NCBI RefSeq assembly: GCF_020906515.1
Contig: NC_085851.1
Span: 2,418,001 to 2,482,000, forward strand
DNA length: 64,000 bases
Origin: Vanrija pseudolonga
Lineage: Eukaryota; Basidiomycota; Tremellomycetes; Trichosporonales; Trichosporonaceae
Reading direction: 5' to 3'
Part shown: positions 47,412 through 57,661 of the stretch, one piece after another
Numbering within the stretch: position 1 is the stretch's first letter
Layout of the letters: each line of letters opens with the position of its first letter
Made by a program: the position numbers and the translations under genes
Notes under the pieces: model-generated
Told to the model about the DNA's origin: nothing
What the model saw: only the letters and a program-made list of their open reading frames with translations
Databases searched by the model: none

Positions 47412-50400
47412 ATGTCGGCAGATACCTATCTTGATACCCTCCTCGCGCCGACCGGCGGGCCAGGCCCGCAGACAGCAGCCCACCGCGAGTGGGAGGCGCT
47501 CCTCTCGTCGTTTGAAGCGGAGCGGTGAGTTGCAGTGCCCTCATGGATGCGCGGAGCAGCTGACGCCCCAGCGACGCCGAGTCCCACCCTCCCCCGACGC
47601 TAAAGCACGCCCGTGTCCCCTGGCCCACGCTGCACGATCTTCTGGGCCAAGACGCCGGCCTCGCACGCGAGGACGAGCACGACGCCGAGCTCGCGGCGCG
47701 CGTGGCGGTCATGAGCCTCGAGCCGGGCCCCTCGGGCGTCGCTACGCCGTCGGTCGACGTCGACTCGCTGCGCGTCAAGCTGCATAAGTGGGTAGCTCGA
47801 TCTGAAGATTCAGCTGACCCATGCAGCCACCTGCCCCCGTCCGCCGTCATCTCGCTGTTCGACCTCCTCGCGTCGCCCGTCGATGACGACGGGATCCAGA
47901 GCGGACTCGTCGAGGCGCTGGGGTTCGAGGGCGAGGGGTTCAACCTCGTCCATGATATCCTTGTACCTGGGGTCCGATCGGCGCTGGTCGCTGCCGAGCG
48001 AGGCAAGGTGGGTGACCGCGCTGGGGTGAAGCTAACCCATCAGAAGAAGGGGGGTAAGGTGAACCCCTATGCTCAGCCCTCCAAGTCTGGGCGCAAGAAG
48101 ATTGACATCACGGACATCATTGGCACGAACGAGGACATTGAGCGCCGTATCCAGGAGCAGCTGAGCCGGCCCAAGGCCATGTTCGTGGACGAGAGCCAGG
48201 TGAGGTGGCACGCGACGATGGTGACCTGACGGCCCAGCAACGCGTTGTGAAGCAGGAGGTCCTGCCCAACGTTTTCACCTCGGGATCGACAGTCACGCAG
48301 TCCATGTCGTATGGTGGCAGGTTCGCCCTGCCGATCGGCACGGAGCGCGAACAGACCGAGCACTGGGAGGAGGTTACTGTGCCCCCACCCACTGCCGTCC
48401 CTCCCAAGGCGACCGAGAAGCCCGTCCTCATCAAGTCGCTGTCACCACTCACGCGCGGCTGTTTCCCGGGCTACACGAGCCTCAACCGCATGCAGTCCGT
48501 CGTGCACCCAGTCGCCATGGGCACGAACGAGAACATGCTCGTCTGTGCCCCCACTGGTGCGGGTAAGACGGACGTGGCGCTCATGACCATCATCCGCGTG
48601 CTCCAGAGCCACGTCAAGGAGGGCCCGTCGAGCCACTCGAGCGGATTCACGATCGACAAGGACAAGTTCAAGATCATCTACGTTGCGCCGATGAAGGCTC
48701 TCGCGGCTGAAATCACGCGCAAGTTTGGCAAGAAGCTCGCGTGGCTCGGCATCAGGGTCCGCGAGTTGACTGGTGATATGCAGATGACGAGGCAGGAGAT
48801 TGCGGAGACGCAGGTCATCGTCACGACGCCAGAGAAGTGGGATGTCGTGACCCGCAAGCCTACTGGAGAGGGCGAGCTGGCCTCGGTGGGTCGCCAGTTC
48901 TGAATCGTAAGCTGACCCACACAGAAAGTCCGCCTTCTCATCATTGACGAGGTGCACCTGCTCAACGAAGAGCGTGGTGCCGTCATCGAGACGATTGTGG
49001 CCCGTACTCTCCGACAGGTGAGTGAATGGAGATTGAACGCAACTCACCCGACAGGTCGAGTCCAGCCAGTCGCTCATTCGTATTGTTGGCCTCAGTGCCA
49101 CGCTGCCCAACTACATCGATGTCAGCGACTTCTTGAGGTGAGTAAATTATGTTTCGCGTAGCTTACCCGCGCAGGGTCAACCGCTACCAGGGCCTCTTCT
49201 TCTTCGACTCATCCTTCCGTCCAGTGCCCCTTGAGCAGCACTTCATCGGTGTCAAAGGAAAGCCGCGCAGCCAGACGCAGACCCGCAACATGGAGCAGGC
49301 GGTCTACGACAAGGTCATTGAGCAGGTTCGCGCCGGCCACCAGGTCATGGTCTTCGTGCACGCCCGCAAGGAGACTGTCAAGACTGCACAGAAGTTGAAG
49401 GAGATGGCAACCGAGGAAGCTTCCATCGACCTGTTTGACACTCGGGAGCACCCCAAGTTCCAGCTGTACCGCCGAGACATCGGAACCAGCAGAAACAAGG
49501 AGATGAAAGAGCTGTTCGACTATGGCTTCGGTATCCACCACGCAGGCATGCTCCGGTCCGACCGTGCCATGATGGAGCGCATGTTCGAGGACAACGCCAT
49601 CAAGGTGCTCTGCTGCACGTCCACCCTTGCCTGGGGTGTCAACTTGCCTGCGCACGCCGTCGTCATCAAGGGCACACAGGTGTATGACTCGAACCGCGGT
49701 GCCTTCGTCGACCTCTCCGTCCTGGATGTGCTTCAGATCTTCGGTCGTGCCGGTCGTCCAGGGTACGAGACGGAGGGTGTGGGCTTCATCTGCACGTCGC
49801 AGGACAAGCTCGACCACTATCTCTACTCTATCATGTCACAAGTGGGTTTGGCTCCCCGGACGTCTCTGACCCGCAGCAACCTATCGAATCCAAGTTCATT
49901 CCTGGCATGGTCGACGCGCTCAATGCGGAGATCTCGCTCGGTACCATCTCCAATACTCGCGAGGCTATCTCATGGATCGGTTACACGTATCTCTTCGGTA
50001 AGCTCACGCAAAGGTTTCCGCCACAAAGCTGACGCATTTCAGTTCGCATGCGCCGCGAGCCCTTCATTTATGGTGAGTTGGCCCGTCACTTCCGTGCGCT
50101 AACTCCCCAGGTATGAGTCACGACGAACCACGAGACGACCCGCAACTGGGCAACAAGCGAAATGACCTCGTCACTCAAGCCGCTCGCCAGCTTGCCAAGG
50201 CCAAGATGATCCGCTTTGATGAGATCACCAACACCTTTGCCATCTCTGACCTGGGCCGAATCGCTGCGAGATACTACCTTCGTCACCAGACAGTGGAGGT
50301 CTTCAGTGCGTATCCAGCTTCAGAGTCCAGAGACGAAGCTGATTCGCGCGCAGACGAGCTCTTTAACCCCCGCATGAAGAATGCCGACATCTTTGCCATG

Positions 50401-53097
50401 CTTGCCAAGGCTACGGAGGTGAGGACGGCCTGGTACCGATGCCATTGAGTGGCTGACCTCTGTAGTTCGCCCAGATCCAGATTCGCGACACCGAGGTCGA
50501 AGAGCTCACGAGTATCATGAACTCGGACAGTTGCCCCATGGAAGTCAAGGGCGGTGCCACTTCTGCCGAGGGCAAGGTCAACATCCTGTGAGTTGCGAAC
50601 CCTTCGACCATCAACTTACACCATCAGTCTTCAAGCACACATCTCACGCGTCTTCATCGAGGACTTCGCCCTGGTTTCCGACACGGCATATGTCGCCCAG
50701 AACGCTGGCCGTATCATCCGCGCCTTGTTGGAAATCGCCCTCAGTCGCAACTGGGCCAACTGCGCCTTCCTCCTCGTTGACCTGTCCAAGGCGATCGAGA
50801 AGCGCATGTGGCCATACGAGCATCCCCTGGCGCAGGTTTCGACCCTCCACCGTGACACTCTGTTCAACCTGCGCAAGTGGGCCGATGACACGGAGATTTC
50901 CGAGCTGCGTGAGATGGACGCAAAGACCTTGGGTGAGAGAGTGCACATGAACGCAACGCACGGTGAAGCGCTCCACCGCGCTGCTCTCATGTTCCCTACG
51001 ATCGGAGTCACACACGCTCTCCGGCCTTTGGCGCACGACCTGCTTCAGATTACCTTGACGATCAAACCCCAGTTCCACTGGAGCGAGAAGCTGTCTGGGT
51101 CAGCTGAGCCGTTCTACGTCTGGATCCAGGATGCGGAGGGCCTCCACATCCTCCAGTGGCGCAGCATTCTGCTTCGCAAGGAGACCACTTCGCTGGCCGT
51201 CGACTTTGTCATCCCCTGGGCGCCAGACGCGCACAAGTCGCTGTCGATTGTGACGGCGTCAGACCGCTGGCTTGGTTCCGACTCGGAGACACCAATCTAC
51301 CTCGAGCAGCTGGTCATGCCCAAGGCCTTTGAGGACCACACGCCGCTGCTGGATCTTCAGTCGTACCTCCCCATCGCCGCGCTCGATGAACCCGACCTGG
51401 TCGAGCTCTACCGCCCGCATGTCCCCCTACTCAATGGCATCCAGTCCCAGGCATTCTGGAGCGTGTACCACACGGACCAGAATGTGCTGGTCTCGGCCCC
51501 TGTGGCGTCTGGCAAGTCGCTACTCGGCGAATTGGCCCTTTGGCACCTCTTCCGCAATGCCGCCGGCGCCCTCGCTGTCGTGATTGTGCCTCACGCCCGT
51601 GCAGCTAGCGAGACAGCGGCTAGAATCCGCAGTGTCGTGCCCAAGCGGCGCAAGATCTCGGTCACAAGTGTGAGGACAACTGACGCCTTTGACAAGGCTG
51701 TGGGTGGCGACGGCGGACGTATCGTTGTGGCCACGCCGACGGCTCTCGACCTCATCTCCAACAGCCGATTGATTGAGCTCGCCGGCAAGCTTTCACTCGT
51801 GGTTCTGGAAGACCTGCATCTCCTCGACGCCGAGTATGAGCTCACTATCACCAAGCTCTTGTCGGTCGTGCAGCCGCAGAAGACTCGTGTCGTCGGCCTC
51901 GCATGCACACTGTCAGACCCTTCGGACATTGGCAACTGGTTGAAGGTCGACCCGTCTTACCGGTTCTGCTTCACGCCCAAGGACCGTGGGGCGCCAGTGG
52001 TCGTGCAGCTCAAGACCTTTACTATTGCACACTCGACAACGCTGCTCAAGACGATGATCAAGCCGACGTACGACATCATCAAGGGCGCCGCTAATGGCGA
52101 CACGCCTGGCAGCGTCATTGTCTTCGTCCCCTCTCGTGGGGCTGGACGAATTGTCGCTCGTGATCTGGTCACGCAGTCGGGCACGGAGATGGACTTGAAC
52201 GGCTTCTTGAACGCTCAGCGCGCCGACGTTGAGCCGCTGGTCGAGCGCCTCCGCGACCCGCAGCTCCTGGAGCCATTGCTGCACGGCATCGGCTATATCC
52301 TCCCGGGTATGGCTCCCAGCGACCTCGCCATTGTCCTTGAGCTCTTCGCTTCGGGCATTGTTCGCGCGCTCATTGCGCCACGCGAGTCGTGCTGGACACT
52401 TCCGGTTCGCGCGTCGACCGTCGTCCTCATGGGCGCGCAGTACATGCGCTTCAACCCCGAGACCGAGGACCGCCAGGTCGTTGCCTACTCGCGCCAGGAG
52501 CTGGTCAGAATGCAGGGCTTTGCGGTCCTGTCGGCACACCCCGCCAGTGCTGGTCGCAACATGTTCGTCATGTGTCAGGCGGAGCAGCAGACTGCGATTG
52601 CTCGTGTGCTGTCCGACGGCCTGAGCCTGGAGTCGGCCCTGCCTGCCGTGCTCAAGCGCGAGGTGTCCGAAGCCCAGGCGATCAAGACACTCGAGAAGAT
52701 GCTCAAGCCACGCGAGGCGCCATGGCCATACCAGATCAACCGTCCCCGCGAGACGGACCTGCGCAAGCGCGACATGTTCGACCTGATCGGGTTCACGCTG
52801 TTTGGCTGGCGCATCCGCACCAACCCAACCTTCTACGACATGCTCGAGGGCACGCAGGCAGAGCAGCTGAGTCGGACGGTGGATGAGTGGTTTGCAAACC
52901 AGCCCAAGCCAAAGGTGCAGCGCAAGGTGATCAACGACGCAGACGACGAGGGACAGGGGAGAGCGAAGGACGAGGTGGAGGAGGACGACGAGGTGGACAA
53001 GCCCGAGGGTGCGCCGGCTCCTGTGACCGCCGCGGACCAGATCAAGATCGAAGAAGAGGTCATTGGGAATGGCGACAATGACAGCGACTCTGACTAG
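47412..53097 (+). CDS. SLH1: Slh1/ASCC3-type Ski2-like helicase with reduced C-terminal cassette
   Basis: Fourteen exons give 1719 residues: 47412-47524, 47572-47787, 47827-48007, 48044-48199, 48238-48885, 48925-49017, 49055-49137, 49175-49841, 49877-49997, 50043-50072, 50111-50305, 50354-50418, 50466-50587, 50628-53097. Cassette 1 is intact: APTGAGKT (about residue 325), [15 protein letters not shown] (446), GLSATLPNY (483), GRAGRPGYE (688), then Sec63 domain 1 (838-1120). The DEVHLL block and [12 protein letters not shown] match Slh1/ASCC3 rather than Brr2. This helicase splits collided ribosomes in the RQC-trigger complex. Cassette 2 has APVASGKS and VLEDLHLL, lacks a readable GRAGRP ([13 protein letters not shown]), and the protein ends in an acidic tail where Sec63 domain 2 should begin. 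Yeast Slh1 has about 1970 residues. Confidence 0.85.
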
Positions 53098-53178
53098 ATC
53101 TAGATGTGCATATGCATTATACAGTGTCGTGGGTCGTTATCTGAGGAGTTCGGTGGAGGCTGTCGCCGAGGACGACGA

Positions 53179-53879
53179 CTACTCAACCTTTGGTCGGCTC
53201 GCTGTCCTTGCGCGCGTGGATCGCGCGACAACCGCAGCAATCTTGTACGCAATGTAGGCGAACCCAGCCCACACAATAGCCGCGGTCGCGATCTCCACAG
53301 GGAGGCGGTACGACGCGCGCGCAGTAGGCAGGGCGTAGATGACCGGCGCGGGGGGTATAACGGGGAAGTGCGTCACGTCTGGGGGGAGTCAGATCGGCTC
53401 GAGTCAAGGCCAGCTAGCTCACCACCACGGCGCGCGAAGCACGTCCAATCCCCAGAGATCTGTTCAACAGCAGTGACGTTGACCACGCCCGCCTCATCAG
53501 GCGGCAGATATCGCGCATGCAGCGGAATCTCGAGCTCGAGCGCGTCGCCCGAGCGGACGGGAATAGCGAGGGACAGGCTGACGCTCCCAGGGGCCAGGGG
53601 GCGCTCAATGTCAATCACGGAGGGCTCGGCATGCCAGCGTGTCCGGTCCAGGCCTGCCTCGAGGGATGGCGAGGAGGGCGACGAGGCGGTAAGGGGCGTG
53701 GACGACGGCGCGCCGAACAGGTCGGCCAGCTCGGCGGGGTCGGGGAATAGCGCGTCGGAGAGGGTTACGGTCAGGTGCAGGATACATGGGGCCTGCTGGG
53801 GGCTCGCGCCGGTCAAGTGGAGCTTGGGGTGCAGCGAGGTGCTGAGACTGGGCGTTATTGTCAGGCTGTCGGTCGGCAT
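53179..53879 (-). CDS. PBN1: PIG-X/Pbn1, subunit of GPI mannosyltransferase I
   Basis: Two exons (minus strand), 53423-53879 and 53179-53378, give 218 residues. SLHPKLHLTGASPQQAPCIL and LTVTLSDALFPDPAELADLF start a beta-rich luminal domain. The family block LHARYLPPDEAGVVNVTAVE follows, with a Cys in DWTCFARR, and a C-terminal membrane helix (VEIATAAIVWAGFAYIAYKI) is close to the end. H-x-R-Y-x-P-P is the PIG-X signature. The protein stabilises the PIG-M/Gpi14 mannosyltransferase in the ER. Its stop lies 81 bases from the end of SLH1 on the other strand. Confidence 0.82.
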
Positions 53880-54180
53880 TGTGGATGGGTGGATGTGAGC
53901 AGAGTTGGGCGTGCGATGATGATGCTTGTGGTGTGGGCGCGGAGAGATCCGAGTGGGTGGGTGCGTGTGGCGCGTGGGCGTGTGTGGCATTTCATCCCTG
54001 CCGTTTCGATCTTGCGAGGCATTCGTTCATCGGGCACTCGGGGCGTGGGAGTTGCTCAAGACTCCACAGAGGAGCACTACAGCGTAGCCAGGAGAGAAGG
54101 TACATAACCCGCACTGCCCTCAGCCTCGTTTCCTCAACCGCCCACCCCCATCTCCCTTCACCAAGCACCGTCCACCCGCC
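53880..54180. other. Divergent intergenic region
   Basis: This lies between PBN1 and the first orphan gene. No gene seen. Confidence 0.5.
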
Positions 54181-55597
54181 ATGAGCTCACATTCGCCCAT
54201 CGTCGTGAGCCGCGCCGGCAGTAACGATTCCCCAGTCTGACCTGATGCAGATCGACGGTATCGACGACAGCGACGATGGGAGTGTCCGCTCGGCGACAGT
54301 GAAGGCGGAGCGCACGCCGACCCCTGCCCCCCCCCCGCGCCGGCGCCGAGCTCGTCTTCGGCGCTGGTGCCGTACCACCCCGCCCCTTCGACCGCCGGCG
54401 CACTGGTCCGACGCCGGCCGTCGACTTCGTCAGCACTGGTCCCCCACAGACGCAGGCCATCGACTGCGCCCCGCCCACCCCCGGCCCCGACCCGGGCGCA
54501 CCTCGCCGCCCGCGCCCCGCCACTGCGCCTGATGCCGCCGGCATCCACGGTGCCGCCAACGAACCCTCCTGCGCGTCGACGCCGCTCCACCGCCGCACCT
54601 GACCGCCATGGCGGCACCAAGGCGGCCTCCACCTCGCACAAGCGCGGTACACAGCGCGCGCTTCCCGGCCCACACCCCTTTGGCGATAACTCCACCCCCG
54701 GCCCGAGCCGCCCTCGCGGCGCGCCATCGGCTACTGTGAGTTTATCTTGGAGGTGAGGCACTGACCCCAGCCTCTGTCGCGCCAATCCTCGCCAACGAGC
54801 TCCATGACGGGAAACGACGAGCGCACCGCCCGCTCATTCTCCCCGGCAAGCATGGACGACGACGAGCGGGCTCCCCGCCGGCGAGCCCCCAGGAACCCGC
54901 GCCCGCGAGAGGAGCTACACCCTCAGGAGGGGCCTGAGGACGTTGAGGTTCCGTACGAGGTCGTCACCGCGTTGAACACCTTTCTCGCCGACATGCGCGA
55001 GTTCACGCGGCAGCTGACCGCGCACGAAGGCAACGGTGCAATCCCGCGTGACTTTGCAGGAGCAGTCCTGGAGGCCGTCCTCACTGCTCAAGTCATGCGC
55101 GGGGCCATGACCGACGTCGTCGCGCGGCTGGGTAAGTGCCATTAGGGACGGGTGCTGAGCGCACAGACCACGACGGCCTCGAACTCCCGTCCAACGTGGT
55201 GGGGCAGGTGCTCGTCGACACGACGAGCTTCCTGCGACACTTGGCGCTGGACGCCATCGAGGGGTATCGGCTCCCCGGCCTCGCAGGCGGGAACGAGCGA
55301 GCACGGCGCCGACAATGGTGGCGTGCGAGGGAAGAATACATCAGCACCGTTGTGCGTCGGATGCGGGGACGTGGTCTCCGCCTCTCCGACGCCAACGACG
55401 CCGTGTATGCTTTCCGCTCGGCGCTGCTCCGAGGTGGCCGCGTGGCTGACATCCTCGGTGGGTTGTGAGGCGGCCGGAGCTGACGCGCAGGTGATGTCAC
55501 AGACAGGGCGGGCACCCCCGAGGAGATTGACCGCCTGAAGGCGGTGATTAGGAGCCTGGTGGACCCCGGCCGTGCCGTTGTGCAAACTCTCTGGTAA
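54181..55597 (+). CDS. Orphan tandem paralogue A (unknown, frame break in a C run)
   Basis: Exons are 54181-54204, 54251-54735, 54771-55131, 55167-55457 and 55503-55597 (about 418 residues if continuous). The order is MSSHSPIV; a motif with TVKAER; Pro/Arg-rich disorder; STPGPSRPRGAPSAT; a Ser/Arg block with SSMT...ERTAR; then helical domains (EVVTALNTFLADMREFTRQL; SFLRHLALDAIEGY...RQWWRAREEYIS) and an ending RAGTPEEIDRLKAVIRSLVD. Exon 2 is 485 bases but is phase 0 at both ends, so its frame is broken once, most likely in the ten-C run at 54327-54336. I recognise no family except its neighbour at 55998. Confidence 0.6.
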
Positions 55598-55997
55598 CAA
55601 TGCTGCCGGGTGCGAGGTGGCGGTAGCTGCTTTTTGGGTTTATTTATGCAGAGTTGTTGCACCTGATTGTCTTGCGTCCCACCACTCGAGGTTGGATTGG
55701 TGCCACGAGAATCCGGCGTACACCGTGGTGAGGCACTGAGGGAGAGTGGCGCTACATTTGTGTGCCGAAGGGCGCTGGGGGCAGATGATGCGTGTGTGTG
55801 TGGCTTTCTGCCCGACCTCGCCGATAAGTCGCCCCACTCGGGTCTGGATGGGGAGGGCGGAGGGCGTGCGTGCGTCATAGGCGTATGGGCGAGAGCTCGC
55901 ACACGACATGGCTGAGCATACCCCGAAACGGATGGATACTTAACCCATCCTACCACCGCCGCCACCCCTCTCGTCACCCACTCTCCCACGTACCGAC
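55598..55997. other. Spacer between the tandem orphan genes
   Basis: This is a 3' flank and a C/T-rich leader. No gene seen. Confidence 0.55.
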
Positions 55998-57383
55998 ATG
56001 AGCTCACCCATCCCCACCATCGTGAGCCTTCAGCCAACACTGCTGACCTCACTGACCTTCCCCTCCCAGACGGTCAAGCTCGAGCCCGGCGTCGAGGTCC
56101 GCGCCTCACGCGAGAGCACAGTCCTCACTGTTAAGACCGAGCGCCCAAGCCCACCGCCGACCTCGGCGTCGTCGCGCGCCGCGTCAAGCCAGCCGAGCGT
56201 GGTAAGTCTCACCACAGAAAGCGGCTCACATCAGCGCTCCACCCCAGCACCACGCACTCGGCCTCCAATCTCTGCCTCCCGACCGACCTTCTCGAACCGC
56301 GGGTCCACTCCGCGCAAGCGCAGCTCGGCTACGCCGACCCCGCTCCGCAGCTTCAAGGCGCCACCTGCGCCCGTTCGCACGAAGCCCACAACGCCCCCGA
56401 GCAGGCCACGCCCCTTCGGCTTCGGGTCCAACGCCACGCCTGGGCCCAGCCGCCCGCGGGGCGCACCGTCTATCGTGAGTTGAAGTCAGCGGCGTCGCTC
56501 ACGTCAGGCATCCTCCTCCTCGCGCGCGGCATCAGTGACGTCGCACTCGTCGTCCTCCTCCCGTGCTTCGTCGATGACGGCGGAGTCCGAGAGGACTTGG
56601 CGTGCGGCGTCGCTCGCGTCCTTCGACGATTCGGTCGCGCAGCGCCGGCCCACACCCCTCCCGCGCATTCGCGAGCCGCGCGCCCCAGTCGCCCCTCCTC
56701 CGCTGCTCCCTCTCCTGCCTGACGGGCTTCAGACCCAGTTGGCAAACTTCGTCGCTGCGATCGGCGACTTCGCCGACAAGTTCGGCGACGACAACGCGGT
56801 TGTAGCGGATCAGCGCCAGGACCTCACTCTCCAGGTCCTCGACGCTCTCTTCACCGGTGATGCTGAGGCGTCAGTGCCGGCCGATATTGTGGTCAAGCGC
56901 GGTAAGTGGCCCCCGTGCGTGCACGGCTAATGGACTCTCCCAGGTGCTGGCGCCGATATCGCGCTCAACACCGTCTCCAGGACCCTGCGCAGCCTGGACA
57001 GCGTGCTTCGCCACACCACGAGGGGCGCCCTCAGGGGCTACCCGAGCGACAGCGCCCCTCCTCGTGCGAGCGAGGAGGCGAGGCAGCGCTCGTGGTGGAA
57101 CACCTACCAGGTGTTCATCACCCAAGTGGTGGATGGGGAGGGCACCAGGGACCTGCGAGCCGGCGATGTCGATGAGATCATCTTTGCCTTCGGCTCCATG
57201 TGGCTCGAAGACGCCCGCGTCAAGAGCGCCCTTCGTGAGTTGACATCTTCGCTGAGGCTGAGGCTGACGATAGTCGCCGCTGTCCAGAGAGAGGGCACGC
57301 CAGGCGACCTGAGGCTCATGAGGCGTCTCATTTCGGCCATTGTGGGTATTGGTGGTACTGTGGCCAAGAGTATCTGGAGGTAG
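55998..57383 (+). CDS. Orphan tandem paralogue B (unknown)
   Basis: Six exons, 55998-56021, 56070-56201, 56235-56474, 56508-56901, 56944-57234 and 57274-57383, give 396 residues. It mirrors paralogue A: MSSPIPTI; TVKLEPG and TVKTER motifs; Pro/Arg-rich disorder; ATPGPSRPRGAPSI; SRASSMTAESERTWR; helices LQTQLANFVAAIGDFADKFG; then VLRHTTRGALRGY...RSWWNTYQVFITQVV; and an ending REGTPGDLRLMRRLISAIVG. The penultimate exon is 291 bases in both genes with the same phases. The intron 56202-56234 is 33 bases and frame-neutral, so its removal is uncertain. No known domain seen. The N-terminal half is probably disordered and the C-terminal half helical. Confidence 0.68.
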
Positions 57384-57661
57384 CGTACATCAAATGATGC
57401 TTGCGATATGTGCAGGAAGATACTATGCAGAAGGGTGGTGTCTGGTTGCGAGGCTCTCGGTTGTTGGCTCGCAGGCTGGGGTGCCACCTTGGTCGACCGT
57501 GGGAAACTTGCCACTAAACCGTGCCCAAAAGTTGAGAACCACTGCCGGCCCATCACGCCGCAACCTCCATCTCATCGTCTCCATCCCGCCAAGCGCCGCT
57601 CAACAACGACTACAACAGCGGCAAGCTCGACGGCGAGACACCCAAACACCGCGCACACACC

